From Bacteroidales bacterium (GTDB lineage Bacteria > Bacteroidota > Bacteroidia > Bacteroidales > Muribaculaceae), in assembly GCA_014800535.1 (NCBI GenBank), contig JAAVFW010000003.1, forward strand, positions 67,724 through 131,723: DNA of 64,000 nucleotides. The letters are read 5' to 3'. Under the pieces are notes generated by a model that ran no database searches, was not told the DNA's origin, and saw nothing but the letters and a program-made list of their open reading frames with translations. Each line of letters opens with the position of its first letter. The stretch's first letter is position 1. A program made the translations under genes and the position numbers. Below, piece by piece: positions 32,449-40,496 of this stretch.

Positions 32449-33270
32449 ATGAAAAAAGTCCTGAAACTAAATACTCTTCTGCTTCCACTCTTCCTCCTCA
32501 TAATGACTGTGCCGGTTATCTCTGCCGCAACACAAAACTCGTCGGCGGCTAAGAACAAACGAAAAATCGTTGTCGAAAAACCTGACCTTGAACACATCAG
32601 GAAGCAAACTCTCGACCCTTCCGGCAAGTTTTATTTCCCTAAGCTGATGGCAAAATATCAGCGTAATGACACAACGATGACCCCGGAGGAGTATCGTTAT
32701 TTCTATCTTGGCTATATGTTTCAGGAAGATTATGACCCTTACCGCCAGTCGCAATATTCAAAAGTGACCGATTCGCTCCGACTGAAAACAACCCACACAA
32801 AAGCTGAAATAGACACCATAACGAAATATGCCGACCTCGCGCTTAAGGATAACCCTTTCGACCTTCGTCAGATGTCTTTTCTGGTGCATGTCCTCAAGGA
32901 GAAACGAAAAGATATGCGCGCCAAGATTTGGGAGTATCGCCTTGAACATCTTCTGGGAGCTATCAAATCAACCGGTACGGGCGAAGATATGGAAAACGCA
33001 TGGTATGTCATTTATCCCATGCACGAATATGACATTATCCAGGTGCTCGGATATGAGGCTGTCGACGCTGATTTCATAGAGCCCGGATTCGACTATCTTA
33101 CCGTGCAACCCGATGCAGAGACAGCCAAACGATTGCGTGGAAAAACATCTCCGGGATTTTATTTTAACGTCGGCACGATTCAGGAACAGTATTTGCTGAA
33201 ACATGATGGTGAAGATGATGAAGACGATGATGATGTCAATGAAACTGATGAGACAATCGTGGAAATGTAA
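32449..33270 (+). CDS. DUF4919-like secreted protein
   Basis: Signal peptide; MTPEEYRYFYLGYMFQEDYDPYRQSQYS; acidic C-terminus. Confidence 0.7.
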   Translation: MKKVLKLNTLLLPLFLLIMTVPVISAATQNSSAAKNKRKIVVEKPDLEHIRKQTLDPSGKFYFPKLMAKYQRNDTTMTPEEYRYFYLGYMFQEDYDPYRQSQYSKVTDSLRLKTTHTKAEIDTITKYADLALKDNPFDLRQMSFLVHVLKEKRKDMRAKIWEYRLEHLLGAIKSTGTGEDMENAWYVIYPMHEYDIIQVLGYEAVDADFIEPGFDYLTVQPDAETAKRLRGKTSPGFYFNVGTIQEQYLLKHDGEDDEDDDDVNETDETIVEM

Positions 33271-33318
33271 TAATCACATCTGAATTTAAATTATAATTAA
33301 ACACTATATAAACAAAAA

Positions 33319-33891
33319 ATGAACGAAACAATCAGCAATGGCAAATTCGTTGCCTTCTCCTATAAAGTAACTGATAATGACTCCGGTCGCGTATTGTTTG
33401 AAGCTTCTGAAAATGCACCCGATGCAATGGTCTACGGTGTTTCGCAGGAAGTGATTCCGGGGCTTGTCGAGACTCTCAAAGGCCTTAAAGCCGGCGATAA
33501 ATTTAGTGTGACACTCCCTCCGGAAGTAGCTTTTGGCCACAGATCAGAGGATAATGTGATTGAAGTGCCGGTCGAAGCCTTCATGCGCGACGGTCAGATT
33601 GCCGAAGAAGTCGTAGTCAACGCTACTCTCCCGATGATGACTGCCGAGGGTTATACTGTGACAGGAACGGTCAAGGAAATTGGCGATAAAGCTGTTGTGA
33701 TGGATTTTAACCATCCTTTTGCCGGTCTTACCGTCAATTTTGAAGGTCAGGTGCAGGAGGTTCGCCCGGCGACTGAGGAAGAACTCAACCCCAAACATGG
33801 CGGTTGCTGCGGCGGCTGCGGTGGTGGCGGTTGCCACGACGGCGGATGTGGCGACGGCAACTGTGGCGACGGCGGATGCGGATGCCACTGA
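33319..33891 (+). CDS. slyD: FKBP-type peptidyl-prolyl isomerase, SlyD-like with Cys/His/Gly-rich tail
   Basis: FSYKVTDNDSGRVLFEAS...YGVSQEVIPGLVETLKGLKAGDKFSVTLPPEVAFG; tail HGGCCGGCGGGGCHDGGCGDGNCGDGGCGCH. Confidence 0.9.
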   Translation: MNETISNGKFVAFSYKVTDNDSGRVLFEASENAPDAMVYGVSQEVIPGLVETLKGLKAGDKFSVTLPPEVAFGHRSEDNVIEVPVEAFMRDGQIAEEVVVNATLPMMTAEGYTVTGTVKEIGDKAVVMDFNHPFAGLTVNFEGQVQEVRPATEEELNPKHGGCCGGCGGGGCHDGGCGDGNCGDGGCGCH

Positions 33892-33919
33892 TAACCCATC
33901 CTGATCAATTACAACTCTT

Positions 33920-33960
33920 ACACCCATTCAGTCAGCAGAATGACGAATGGGTGTTTTTTT
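33920..33960 (+). terminator. Intrinsic terminator after slyD-like gene
   Basis: acacccattc ... gaatgggtgttttttt. Confidence 0.8.
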
Positions 33961-33973
33961 ACAAATAACTTAC

Positions 33974-34017
33974 AAAAAAAGAATCGTACTGCTCCGATAA
34001 GAGCATACGATTCTTTT
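33974..34017 (-). terminator. Intrinsic terminator after rubrerythrin gene
   Basis: aaaaaaagaatcgta ... tacgattctttt; A-run gives U-tract on minus strand. Confidence 0.75.
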
Positions 34018-34054
34018 CTTGTTTGGAAATATATCTTGTCTGATTACAGAATAA

Positions 34055-34597
34055 TCAATAGTTTTCAGGACGAAGCTCGAAATATGCCTGAGGATGCTTG
34101 CAGACAGGGCAGATTTCAGGAGCCTTCTTTCCAACGTGGATATGACCACATTCGCGACACATCCACATGCGGTCACCTTCACGAGAGAAGACAAGACCAT
34201 CTTCGATATTCTTCAGAAGAGTGCGATAACGCTCCATGTGAGTACGTTCGATTTCGCCAACCATCTCAAAAGTCTTGGCAATCGCAGTGAACCCTTCTTC
34301 CTTAGCGATAGCGGCAAATTCCTTATACATATCTGTGTATTCGTATTCTTCACCGGCAGCCGCATCTTTCAGGTTTTCGGGTGTTGAAGGAACATCGCCA
34401 TCATGCAGAAGCTTAAACCACAGTTTAGCATGTGTGTGTTCATTGTGAGCTGTTTCCTCAAAAAGAGCTCCAATCTGCTGAAAACCATCCTTCTTCGCCT
34501 TCTTAGCGTAGAAGCTATATTTAACACAAGCCTGAGATTCTCCGGCAAAAGCCATCTTCAGACATTCTTCTGTCTTGGATCCCTTAAGTTCTTTCAT
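34055..34597 (-). CDS. rbr: Rubrerythrin
   Basis: KGSKTEECLKMAFAGESQACVKYSFYAKKAKK...rubredoxin-like MCRECGHIHVGKKAPEICPVCKHPQAYF. Confidence 0.96.
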   Translation of the reverse strand: MKELKGSKTEECLKMAFAGESQACVKYSFYAKKAKKDGFQQIGALFEETAHNEHTHAKLWFKLLHDGDVPSTPENLKDAAAGEEYEYTDMYKEFAAIAKEEGFTAIAKTFEMVGEIERTHMERYRTLLKNIEDGLVFSREGDRMWMCRECGHIHVGKKAPEICPVCKHPQAYFELRPENY

Positions 34598-34858
34598 AGT
34601 AAAAATAAGTTTATAGTGATTCCTATGTCACTATAACAGCATGACATAACATCCGGTTTAATCAACTCAAAAAAATTCATCACTTTTTAGGCCACAACTC
34701 AAAATTTTTTCACCTCAATTCCTGACCTCCCTATCAATCATCATGTATTACCTAACTCACCGTCGTTCCAACTGACTTCCTGCGCGTTAAAGTCATAATA
34801 TGACAGATTTTTGTAAATTCTTCCTATAAGAACGAAAAATTCATTTATCTCGCTCGAA

Positions 34859-35260
34859 TCATCGCAAGACAATGAAATAATTCTTTACCAACCGGATTCA
34901 ACCGTTAAGCTTGAAGTCCGTCTGGAGAATGAGACTGTATGGCTGACCCAGCAGCAGATGACAGAATTATTCCAAACTTCTAAACAGAATATCATCCTTC
35001 ACATCAGCAATATCTTTAAAGAAGGTGAACTCGATAGTAATTCAGTAGTCAAGGATTACTTGACTACTGACTCTGATGGTAAGAAATATAAGACCAAATA
35101 TTATAACCTTGATTTCATTATCTCCGTTGGCTATAGGTTCCGCCAATGGGCTAATAGGATGATTAAAGACTATCTAATGAAGGGTTATGCCGTTTCTCAA
35201 CGCTTTGAGCGATTGGTGTATCGAATGGCAAATAATGAAGAATACCACCAAACGGCGTAA
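34859..35260 (+). pseudogene. Decayed RhuM-family gene (no usable start codon, C-terminal domain absent)
   Basis: SSQDNEIILYQPDSTVKLEVRLENETVWLTQQQMTELFQTSKQNI...KYKTKYYNLDFIISVGYRFRQWANRMIKDYL; upstream frame has no ATG before stop; compare 35407..36312. Confidence 0.8.
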
Positions 35261-35406
35261 TGAAATGGACGTGGCATAATGATTACAAGGTTATGAAGCC
35301 TTATATCGACATTGCCGATAGCGTCAAACTTAATTCTATGAGCTGTTTTGTTTGACTCTCTGGCATTTATCGCGATAATCTCAAATATATTCGTTAATTT
35401 TGCAAT

Positions 35407-36312
35407 ATGAACGAGAATACTCCTATACCACTTACGCCATCATCGCAAGACAATGAAATAATTCTTTACCAGCCTGATTCAACCGTTAAGCTTGAAGTCC
35501 GTCTGGAGAATGAGACAGTATGGCTGACCCAACAGCAAATTGCCGATCTATTCGGCACTAAACGTCCGGCCATTACAAAGCATCTCGCAAATATCTATAA
35601 ATCAGGTGAATTAGAGGAGAATAACACATGTTCCATTTTGGAACATATGGGAAACGATGGCACTCAACGCTACACCACAAAGTATTATAACCTTGACGCT
35701 ATATTATCAGTGGGATATAGGGTAAACAGCAGAAATGCAACCTTATTTCGCCAATGGGCTAATAAGGTCTTGAAGGAATATCTATTGCGAGGTTACATTA
35801 TCAATCAACGACTGATGCACATGGAAAGCCGGATTGATCATAGACTTTCGGAACATGATAACCAAATAAAAGAACTGAGCAACCGAATGGATTTCTTTGT
35901 TAGGACATCACTACCCCCTAAAGAGGGAATCATCTATGACGGACAGATATTTGACGCGTATAATCTAATGTGCGATCTCATCCGCAGTGCCAAGAACCGT
36001 ATCATTGTGGTTGACAATTATATTGACGACTCAGTGTTTGTTCAACTTGATAAAAGAGCACCCGAAGTATCCGCAACAATCTTCACACCATCAATCAGCA
36101 GGACATTACGCCAGGATTTAGAACGTCACAATGCTCAATATGCTCCAATTGAAATAAAAACGTTCCGTCGGGCACACGACCGCTTCCTAATCATAGATGA
36201 TACAGTCTACCATGTGGGGGCATCATTCAAAGATCTTGGTAAGAAACTTACAGCTTTCTCCAAAATGGAGATAATGACAGCTGACGAATTTATAGCTTAT
36301 CTGGAGTCGTAA
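35407..36312 (+). CDS. RhuM-family N-terminal domain fused to PLD-like C-terminal domain
   Basis: EIILYQPDSTVKLEVRLENETVWLTQQQIADLFGTKRPAITKHLANIYKSGEL...; C-terminus GIIYDGQIFDAYNLMCDLIRSAKNRIIVVDNYIDDSVF...HDRFLIIDDTVYHVGASFKDLGKK. Confidence 0.8.
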   Translation: MNENTPIPLTPSSQDNEIILYQPDSTVKLEVRLENETVWLTQQQIADLFGTKRPAITKHLANIYKSGELEENNTCSILEHMGNDGTQRYTTKYYNLDAILSVGYRVNSRNATLFRQWANKVLKEYLLRGYIINQRLMHMESRIDHRLSEHDNQIKELSNRMDFFVRTSLPPKEGIIYDGQIFDAYNLMCDLIRSAKNRIIVVDNYIDDSVFVQLDKRAPEVSATIFTPSISRTLRQDLERHNAQYAPIEIKTFRRAHDRFLIIDDTVYHVGASFKDLGKKLTAFSKMEIMTADEFIAYLES

Positions 36313-36387
36313 AGACAAGATTAAGATAATTTCAAGTAATATATAGAATAGTAGTCAGTATATTGCTTGACAACCTCTGATACCACT

Positions 36388-36412
36388 CAAAAAAAAATGG
36401 GTGGTATTTTCA
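36388..36412 (+). terminator. Possible terminator downstream of the RhuM/PLD gene
   Basis: ataccac ... gtggtatttt. Confidence 0.45.
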
Positions 36413-36420
36413 TTTATCAC

Positions 36421-36458
36421 TAATAGTCAGTAAGCATACTAATAGTCAGTAAGCATAC
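36421..36458. repeat. 19-bp perfect tandem repeat, two copies
   Basis: taatagtcagtaagcatac x2. Confidence 0.95.
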
Positions 36459-36566
36459 GGGAAAGAATGTATACCTATCAATAAACAGTCGGCCGCCATT
36501 AAAAACCGGTCGATTTGTGTTAAAAATAGGTTTTCCCGTGTCCAAATTCGTGGACATATATTGCCG

Positions 36567-36672
36567 AAAATAAGAAAACCTGCTGAAATTCAGCGGGTTC
36601 ATCATTTGAAACTGCGGAGAGAGGGATTCAACCCCCGCAAAGCTATTGTGAGTGACCATCAACGGTTTTCAA
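36567..36672. repeat. Degenerate duplicate of the tRNA-Ser 3' half plus its downstream hairpin
   Basis: gaaaataagaaaacctgctgaaattcagcgggtt...atttgaaactgcggagagagggattcaaccccc...gtgaccatcaacggttttcaa parallels 36691-36791. Confidence 0.85.
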
Positions 36673-36739
36673 TTAAAAAACTACACCCATGAAAATAACA
36701 AAGCCCGCTGAAATTCAGCGAGCTTGCCATTTGAAACTG

Positions 36740-36824
36740 CGGAGAGAGAGGGATTCGAACCCCCGGAGGTGTGACCCTCAACGGTTTTCAAGACCGCCGC
36801 AATCGACCACTCTGCCATCTCTCC
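36740..36824 (-). tRNA. tRNA-Ser (anticodon TGA)
   Basis: Reverse complement ggagagatggcagagtggtcgattgcggcggtCTTGAAAaccgt...gggggttcgaatccctctctctccg; long variable arm. Confidence 0.95.
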
Positions 36825-36946
36825 TTGAATATTTCATTCAACAATCGGCTTCCCGATTGCGAGTGCAAAGTTACAAACTATTTTTTTTCTATGCAAATTA
36901 TTCGGAATATTTTTTTAACTTTTTTACACTGATTTTTATAACAGTC

Positions 36947-37831
36947 TCATTTTGAACCCCGAAACGCTACTACTATTGTTGTGGCAAGCACGATAAGCAC
37001 TCCTCCGATAATCTCGCGTGTGTTGATGGTCTGTCCGAGAAAAGTCACACTTAACACCACTGCCGCCACCGGTTCAAGTGCTCCGAAAATTGCCGTAGGG
37101 GTCGAGCCGATGAGCTGTATGGCAATAGTGGTGCAGCCAAGTGAGATTACTGTGGGGATTATTGCCAATGCTATCACACCGCCCCAACCTGTTACTCCCT
37201 GGGGCACTGTCAGTTCAAATCCAAACGGAATCAGAAGGATATAAAAGAGTGTCCCGAAACAGAGCACATAAAACAATAATCCCGGTGCCGACATGGAGCG
37301 CAGACTCCCGGAAACGTTCACCATTATAATATATATGGCATACGTCGCGGCTGATACCATAACAAGCAAGACTCCGATCGGACTCAAGATCTCTCCCGGT
37401 GCAGGTTTCATGAGCAACCATAGGCCGCCGGTCATAATCATAAGACATACAACAACCGATAGGCGCAGCTTCTCATGAAAGAGCATTATCATAAGCACGG
37501 CCACCATTATCGGATAGACGAAAAGCAACGTCGAGGCAACCCCTGAGTTCATGTAGTTATAACTCTCAAAAAGAGTGAGAGATGAGACTGCCATGAGTAA
37601 TCCAAGAACGACCGTAGAAAAAAATTCCGTCCTGCGCAGAGCGAAAGAAACTCCCTTAATCTTCATGATTAACGCAATCATCGGTATTCCGAGCAGATAA
37701 CGGAAAAGAAGCACGGAGTTTGGATTCATGCCCTGCTCATAAAGTGGAATCGCAAACGCAGGATTTGTGCCGTAGGCAGCCGCTGCCACTGCAGCAAGCA
37801 GATACCCCTTCAAATTCTCTTTTGATGTCAT
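36947..37831 (-). CDS. DMT/EamA family transporter
   Basis: 294 aa, about 10 TM segments; AAVAAAAYGTNPAFAIPLYEQGMNPNSVLLFRYLLGIP. Confidence 0.9.
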   Translation of the reverse strand: MTSKENLKGYLLAAVAAAAYGTNPAFAIPLYEQGMNPNSVLLFRYLLGIPMIALIMKIKGVSFALRRTEFFSTVVLGLLMAVSSLTLFESYNYMNSGVASTLLFVYPIMVAVLMIMLFHEKLRLSVVVCLMIMTGGLWLLMKPAPGEILSPIGVLLVMVSAATYAIYIIMVNVSGSLRSMSAPGLLFYVLCFGTLFYILLIPFGFELTVPQGVTGWGGVIALAIIPTVISLGCTTIAIQLIGSTPTAIFGALEPVAAVVLSVTFLGQTINTREIIGGVLIVLATTIVVAFRGSK

Positions 37832-38814
37832 TCTGAACGTAAATAGTGAGATAAGATTTCAGACGGTGTTACGGGAGTTGAATCAGGCATGATGCCGGTC
37901 ATCCCGGCAAGCGTACCGATTATTTGAGAAGGCGTCTGTGTAGTTCGTAATTCTTCAAGGCTCATTGCTCCGTCTCTTTTTGAGAGTCTTTGTCCGGCAG
38001 CATTACGCAGCAAAGGGAAATGAGCATACTGCGGTGGTTGCGCTCCCAGCAGACGCATAAGGTATATTTGCTGAGCCGCTGAGAGAAGAAGATCCTCACC
38101 CCTCACAACCTCGGTTATTCCCATTGCCACATCATCAGCCACTACTGCCAGCTGATAAGCCCACTCGCCATCACGCCTGCGCAATACGAAGTCTCCACAT
38201 TCCTTGGCGAGATTGAAACTCTGTGGCCCACATATCACGTCGTCGAAACATATATCAAGATCGGGAGCATATATTCTCGCCGCACCTCTCCCGAAATCAT
38301 CGGGAAGTGTCAGCGGTGGTAAGCCCTCACATAACCGATTCCAATTATCAGCCACCGATTTCGGACGGCATCGTCCGCTATATAACACTCTTCCGTCGTC
38401 GGCATGCGGAGCGGAGGCTGCACGCAATTCAGCTCGCGTACACCCACAGTCATACACCAGTCCTTTTGAGCGAAGCGATTCAAGCACCTCCTCGTAATAC
38501 TCCGTGCGAAGACTCTGCCTGAACGGGCCGCAACTGCCTGATTCATCATAGCCACCCTCATCCCAATCAAGACCGAGCCAATGCAGATCGTCTTCGATAA
38601 GCCTGGCATATTGCTCGCGAGACCTCTGCGAATCAATATCTTCTATACGGAGAATCCATTTCCCGCCCTTTATCTTAACCGATAGCCATGACACAAGGGC
38701 CGCACAGACATTCCCAAGATGCATCCTCCCGGTCGGCGACGGAGCAAACCTCCCCCTTGCCTGATGATTAACGTCGGTCCGGAGGAAGTATTTTGCGAGC
38801 ATCTGCCGTGTCAA
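37828..38814 (-). CDS. gluQ: Glutamyl-Q tRNA(Asp) synthetase
   Basis: ARGRFAPSPTGRMHLGNVCAALVSWL...ILRIEDIDSQRS...Zn-site CGCTR..YSGRCR; short form without anticodon-binding domain. Confidence 0.88.
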   Translation of the reverse strand: MTRQMLAKYFLRTDVNHQARGRFAPSPTGRMHLGNVCAALVSWLSVKIKGGKWILRIEDIDSQRSREQYARLIEDDLHWLGLDWDEGGYDESGSCGPFRQSLRTEYYEEVLESLRSKGLVYDCGCTRAELRAASAPHADDGRVLYSGRCRPKSVADNWNRLCEGLPPLTLPDDFGRGAARIYAPDLDICFDDVICGPQSFNLAKECGDFVLRRRDGEWAYQLAVVADDVAMGITEVVRGEDLLLSAAQQIYLMRLLGAQPPQYAHFPLLRNAAGQRLSKRDGAMSLEELRTTQTPSQIIGTLAGMTGIMPDSTPVTPSEILSHYLRSE

Positions 38815-39364
38815 CTTTCAATACAATAATCTTTGCCTCACCACGCCACGGGAGCGTGCCATGATAACTCTTATACTCCACGCGCGCCGGCAACCCGGCT
38901 TTCTGAAGTCGCTTCAAATCGGCTGCCACGTGATCATCGGCTGCCGTAAAGACAAAATCGCTCGTGTAGGTGCGTGTGGTGTCGTGCAACTCCTTATACG
39001 GCAACAAAACGCCTTCATAGGTCTTGAAAAGTGTGCCGCGTTTCTCAATATTCTCGACATACCCATATTGCACCGCCTCCTGAACGTAGGGCGAGAGATA
39101 ACGGAAATAGAATGTGATCAGGATGACAAGGGCCAACACTCCGACAACACCCCAGAGCGTAACCATATTTCTCATACGCTTTCCGGGCGCATGAACAACC
39201 TGAAGATGCTCCCATTCAGACTCTCTCTCCCAATACAACGGGTCGTCGGGAGTCAATTCCGGTTCTTTCTTCTTCTTCTCTTTTTCCTCAGGCTCCGGAA
39301 GGTCGGGACCATCAAAAAAATCATTATCTTCCTTATCTTTTTCTTCAGGATCGTTAAACAGCAT
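38768..39364 (-). CDS. Single-TM protein with acidic N-terminus, unknown function
   Basis: MLFNDPEEKDKEDNDFFDGPDLPEPEEKEKKKKEPEL...MVTLWGVVGVLALVILITFYFRYLSPYV; its 3' end overlaps the gluQ start. Confidence 0.7.
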   Translation of the reverse strand: MLFNDPEEKDKEDNDFFDGPDLPEPEEKEKKKKEPELTPDDPLYWERESEWEHLQVVHAPGKRMRNMVTLWGVVGVLALVILITFYFRYLSPYVQEAVQYGYVENIEKRGTLFKTYEGVLLPYKELHDTTRTYTSDFVFTAADDHVAADLKRLQKAGLPARVEYKSYHGTLPWRGEAKIIVLKVDTADARKILPPDRR

Positions 39365-39396
39365 ATTCTGAAATATCTGAAAATTATATAACTATT

Positions 39397-40452
39397 TTAA
39401 GAGACGGATAATGCGCGATTCCGCTTCTTATCGTCAATAAATATATAGATCATGGTGAAAACACCAAGAAGAATGAGCATGACTGTCTGACCGGACCATT
39501 GGAGCATCGAGAAGGCAGTGCCCTGCGCCTCGGTTACACCATAAAGCGAAAGACCGAACATTATGGCAAGATTCCAGGGTCCCAACCCTCCGTTTGAGGG
39601 GATTGCCATACCGATCGAACTAAGAACAAATGCAACCAGACATGGCACCAAACCATACCCTAACGAACTTTCGGCACACAATCGGGCTGTAAAATCAAAC
39701 GCAAAGAAGGCCACATAGAGCTGTATGAAGTAACAGCCCCAGATACATAGGGAATAAAACAGAAACAAACCTCTGCCCTTCATCTTCGACACCGCCCAAA
39801 AACCTTTCCACAAATCGCTGCCGAACCCTTTCAAACGTCTGACCGGTCCGGTGGAGCCATAATGTCTCAATATCATTATGACTGCAATAACAGTCAGAAT
39901 CAAAGCACCCCAGAAAACGGGCGAATAAAGAAGAGAAAGCATATCCCTTCCAATGGGATAACGGTCCATAAACGATATTATCGCCGAATTTGCCACCACA
40001 AGGGTCAGCAAAAGCAGAAATAAAACCGTAAGTGAATCCATCAACCTGTCGGCCACCATCGAACCCAATACAGTCGAAAATGAAATCCGACCCCTGCGGG
40101 ATATATAGGTGCATCGCCAGAACTCTCCGAGACGAGGCAACACAAGATTCATGGCGTAACATCCGAAAATCGAACAGCACAATGCCATAAACGGAACAGT
40201 CGCCCCCAACGACCGCAATTGCAATCGCCACCTTAACGCTCTGACAATATGAGAAAAAACACTCAGAATCATCGCTGCAAGAATCCACCAATAGTCGACT
40301 CCCTGAGAAATAATTGCCATCATCTCCCCGAAATTGACCTTATGGAACATATACCCCACAAGAAGCACCGTCAGAAAGACCGGCACGAGGTAACGCACCA
40401 CAATATCTATTATTTTCTTGAGCTTATGAGTCCTGACTGTCATAATTATCAC
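39397..40452 (-). CDS. Lysylphosphatidylglycerol synthase TM region / flippase-like (UPF0104)
   Basis: Multi-TM; LRALRWRLQLRSLG-like RALRWRLQLRSLGATVPFMALCCSIFGCYAMNLVLPRLGEFWRC...AIPSNGGLGPWNLAIMFGLSLYGV. Confidence 0.85.
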   Translation of the reverse strand: MIIMTVRTHKLKKIIDIVVRYLVPVFLTVLLVGYMFHKVNFGEMMAIISQGVDYWWILAAMILSVFSHIVRALRWRLQLRSLGATVPFMALCCSIFGCYAMNLVLPRLGEFWRCTYISRRGRISFSTVLGSMVADRLMDSLTVLFLLLLTLVVANSAIISFMDRYPIGRDMLSLLYSPVFWGALILTVIAVIMILRHYGSTGPVRRLKGFGSDLWKGFWAVSKMKGRGLFLFYSLCIWGCYFIQLYVAFFAFDFTARLCAESSLGYGLVPCLVAFVLSSIGMAIPSNGGLGPWNLAIMFGLSLYGVTEAQGTAFSMLQWSGQTVMLILLGVFTMIYIFIDDKKRNRALSVS

Positions 40453-40484
40453 TTGATTAGTGCAAATTTACTAATTTTTTTCGG

Positions 40485-40492
40485 TACTTTTG
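40485..40492 (+). promoter_or_regulatory. -7-like box TACTTTTG, 4 nt before the ATG of the LRR gene
   Basis: tcggTACTTTTGcactATGact. Confidence 0.5.
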
Positions 40493-40496
40493 CACT

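Noticed and set aside
33544-33927. 127-aa antisense ORF with Ala/Val-rich low complexity
   Set aside because: Reverse reading of the Cys/Gly-rich repeat tail of the SlyD-like gene.
36421-36458. Tandem repeat considered as a CRISPR fragment
   Set aside because: Only two copies, no spacer, no cas genes in the window.
36420-36662. 80-aa minus-strand ORF (STNLDTGKPIFNTNRPVFNGGRLF)
   Set aside because: Could be a remnant of a mobile-element gene, but I cannot assign it and it overlaps the repeat and tRNA scar region.
36689-36955. Plus-strand 88-aa ORF (RRERDSNPRRCDPQRFSRPPQSTTLPS)
   Set aside because: Antisense translation across tRNA-Ser; spurious.
38768-38814. 47-bp overlap between gluQ and the upstream membrane-protein gene considered as unusual
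   Set aside because: Overlap is modest and probably reflects ordinary translational coupling; the exact gluQ start is uncertain.
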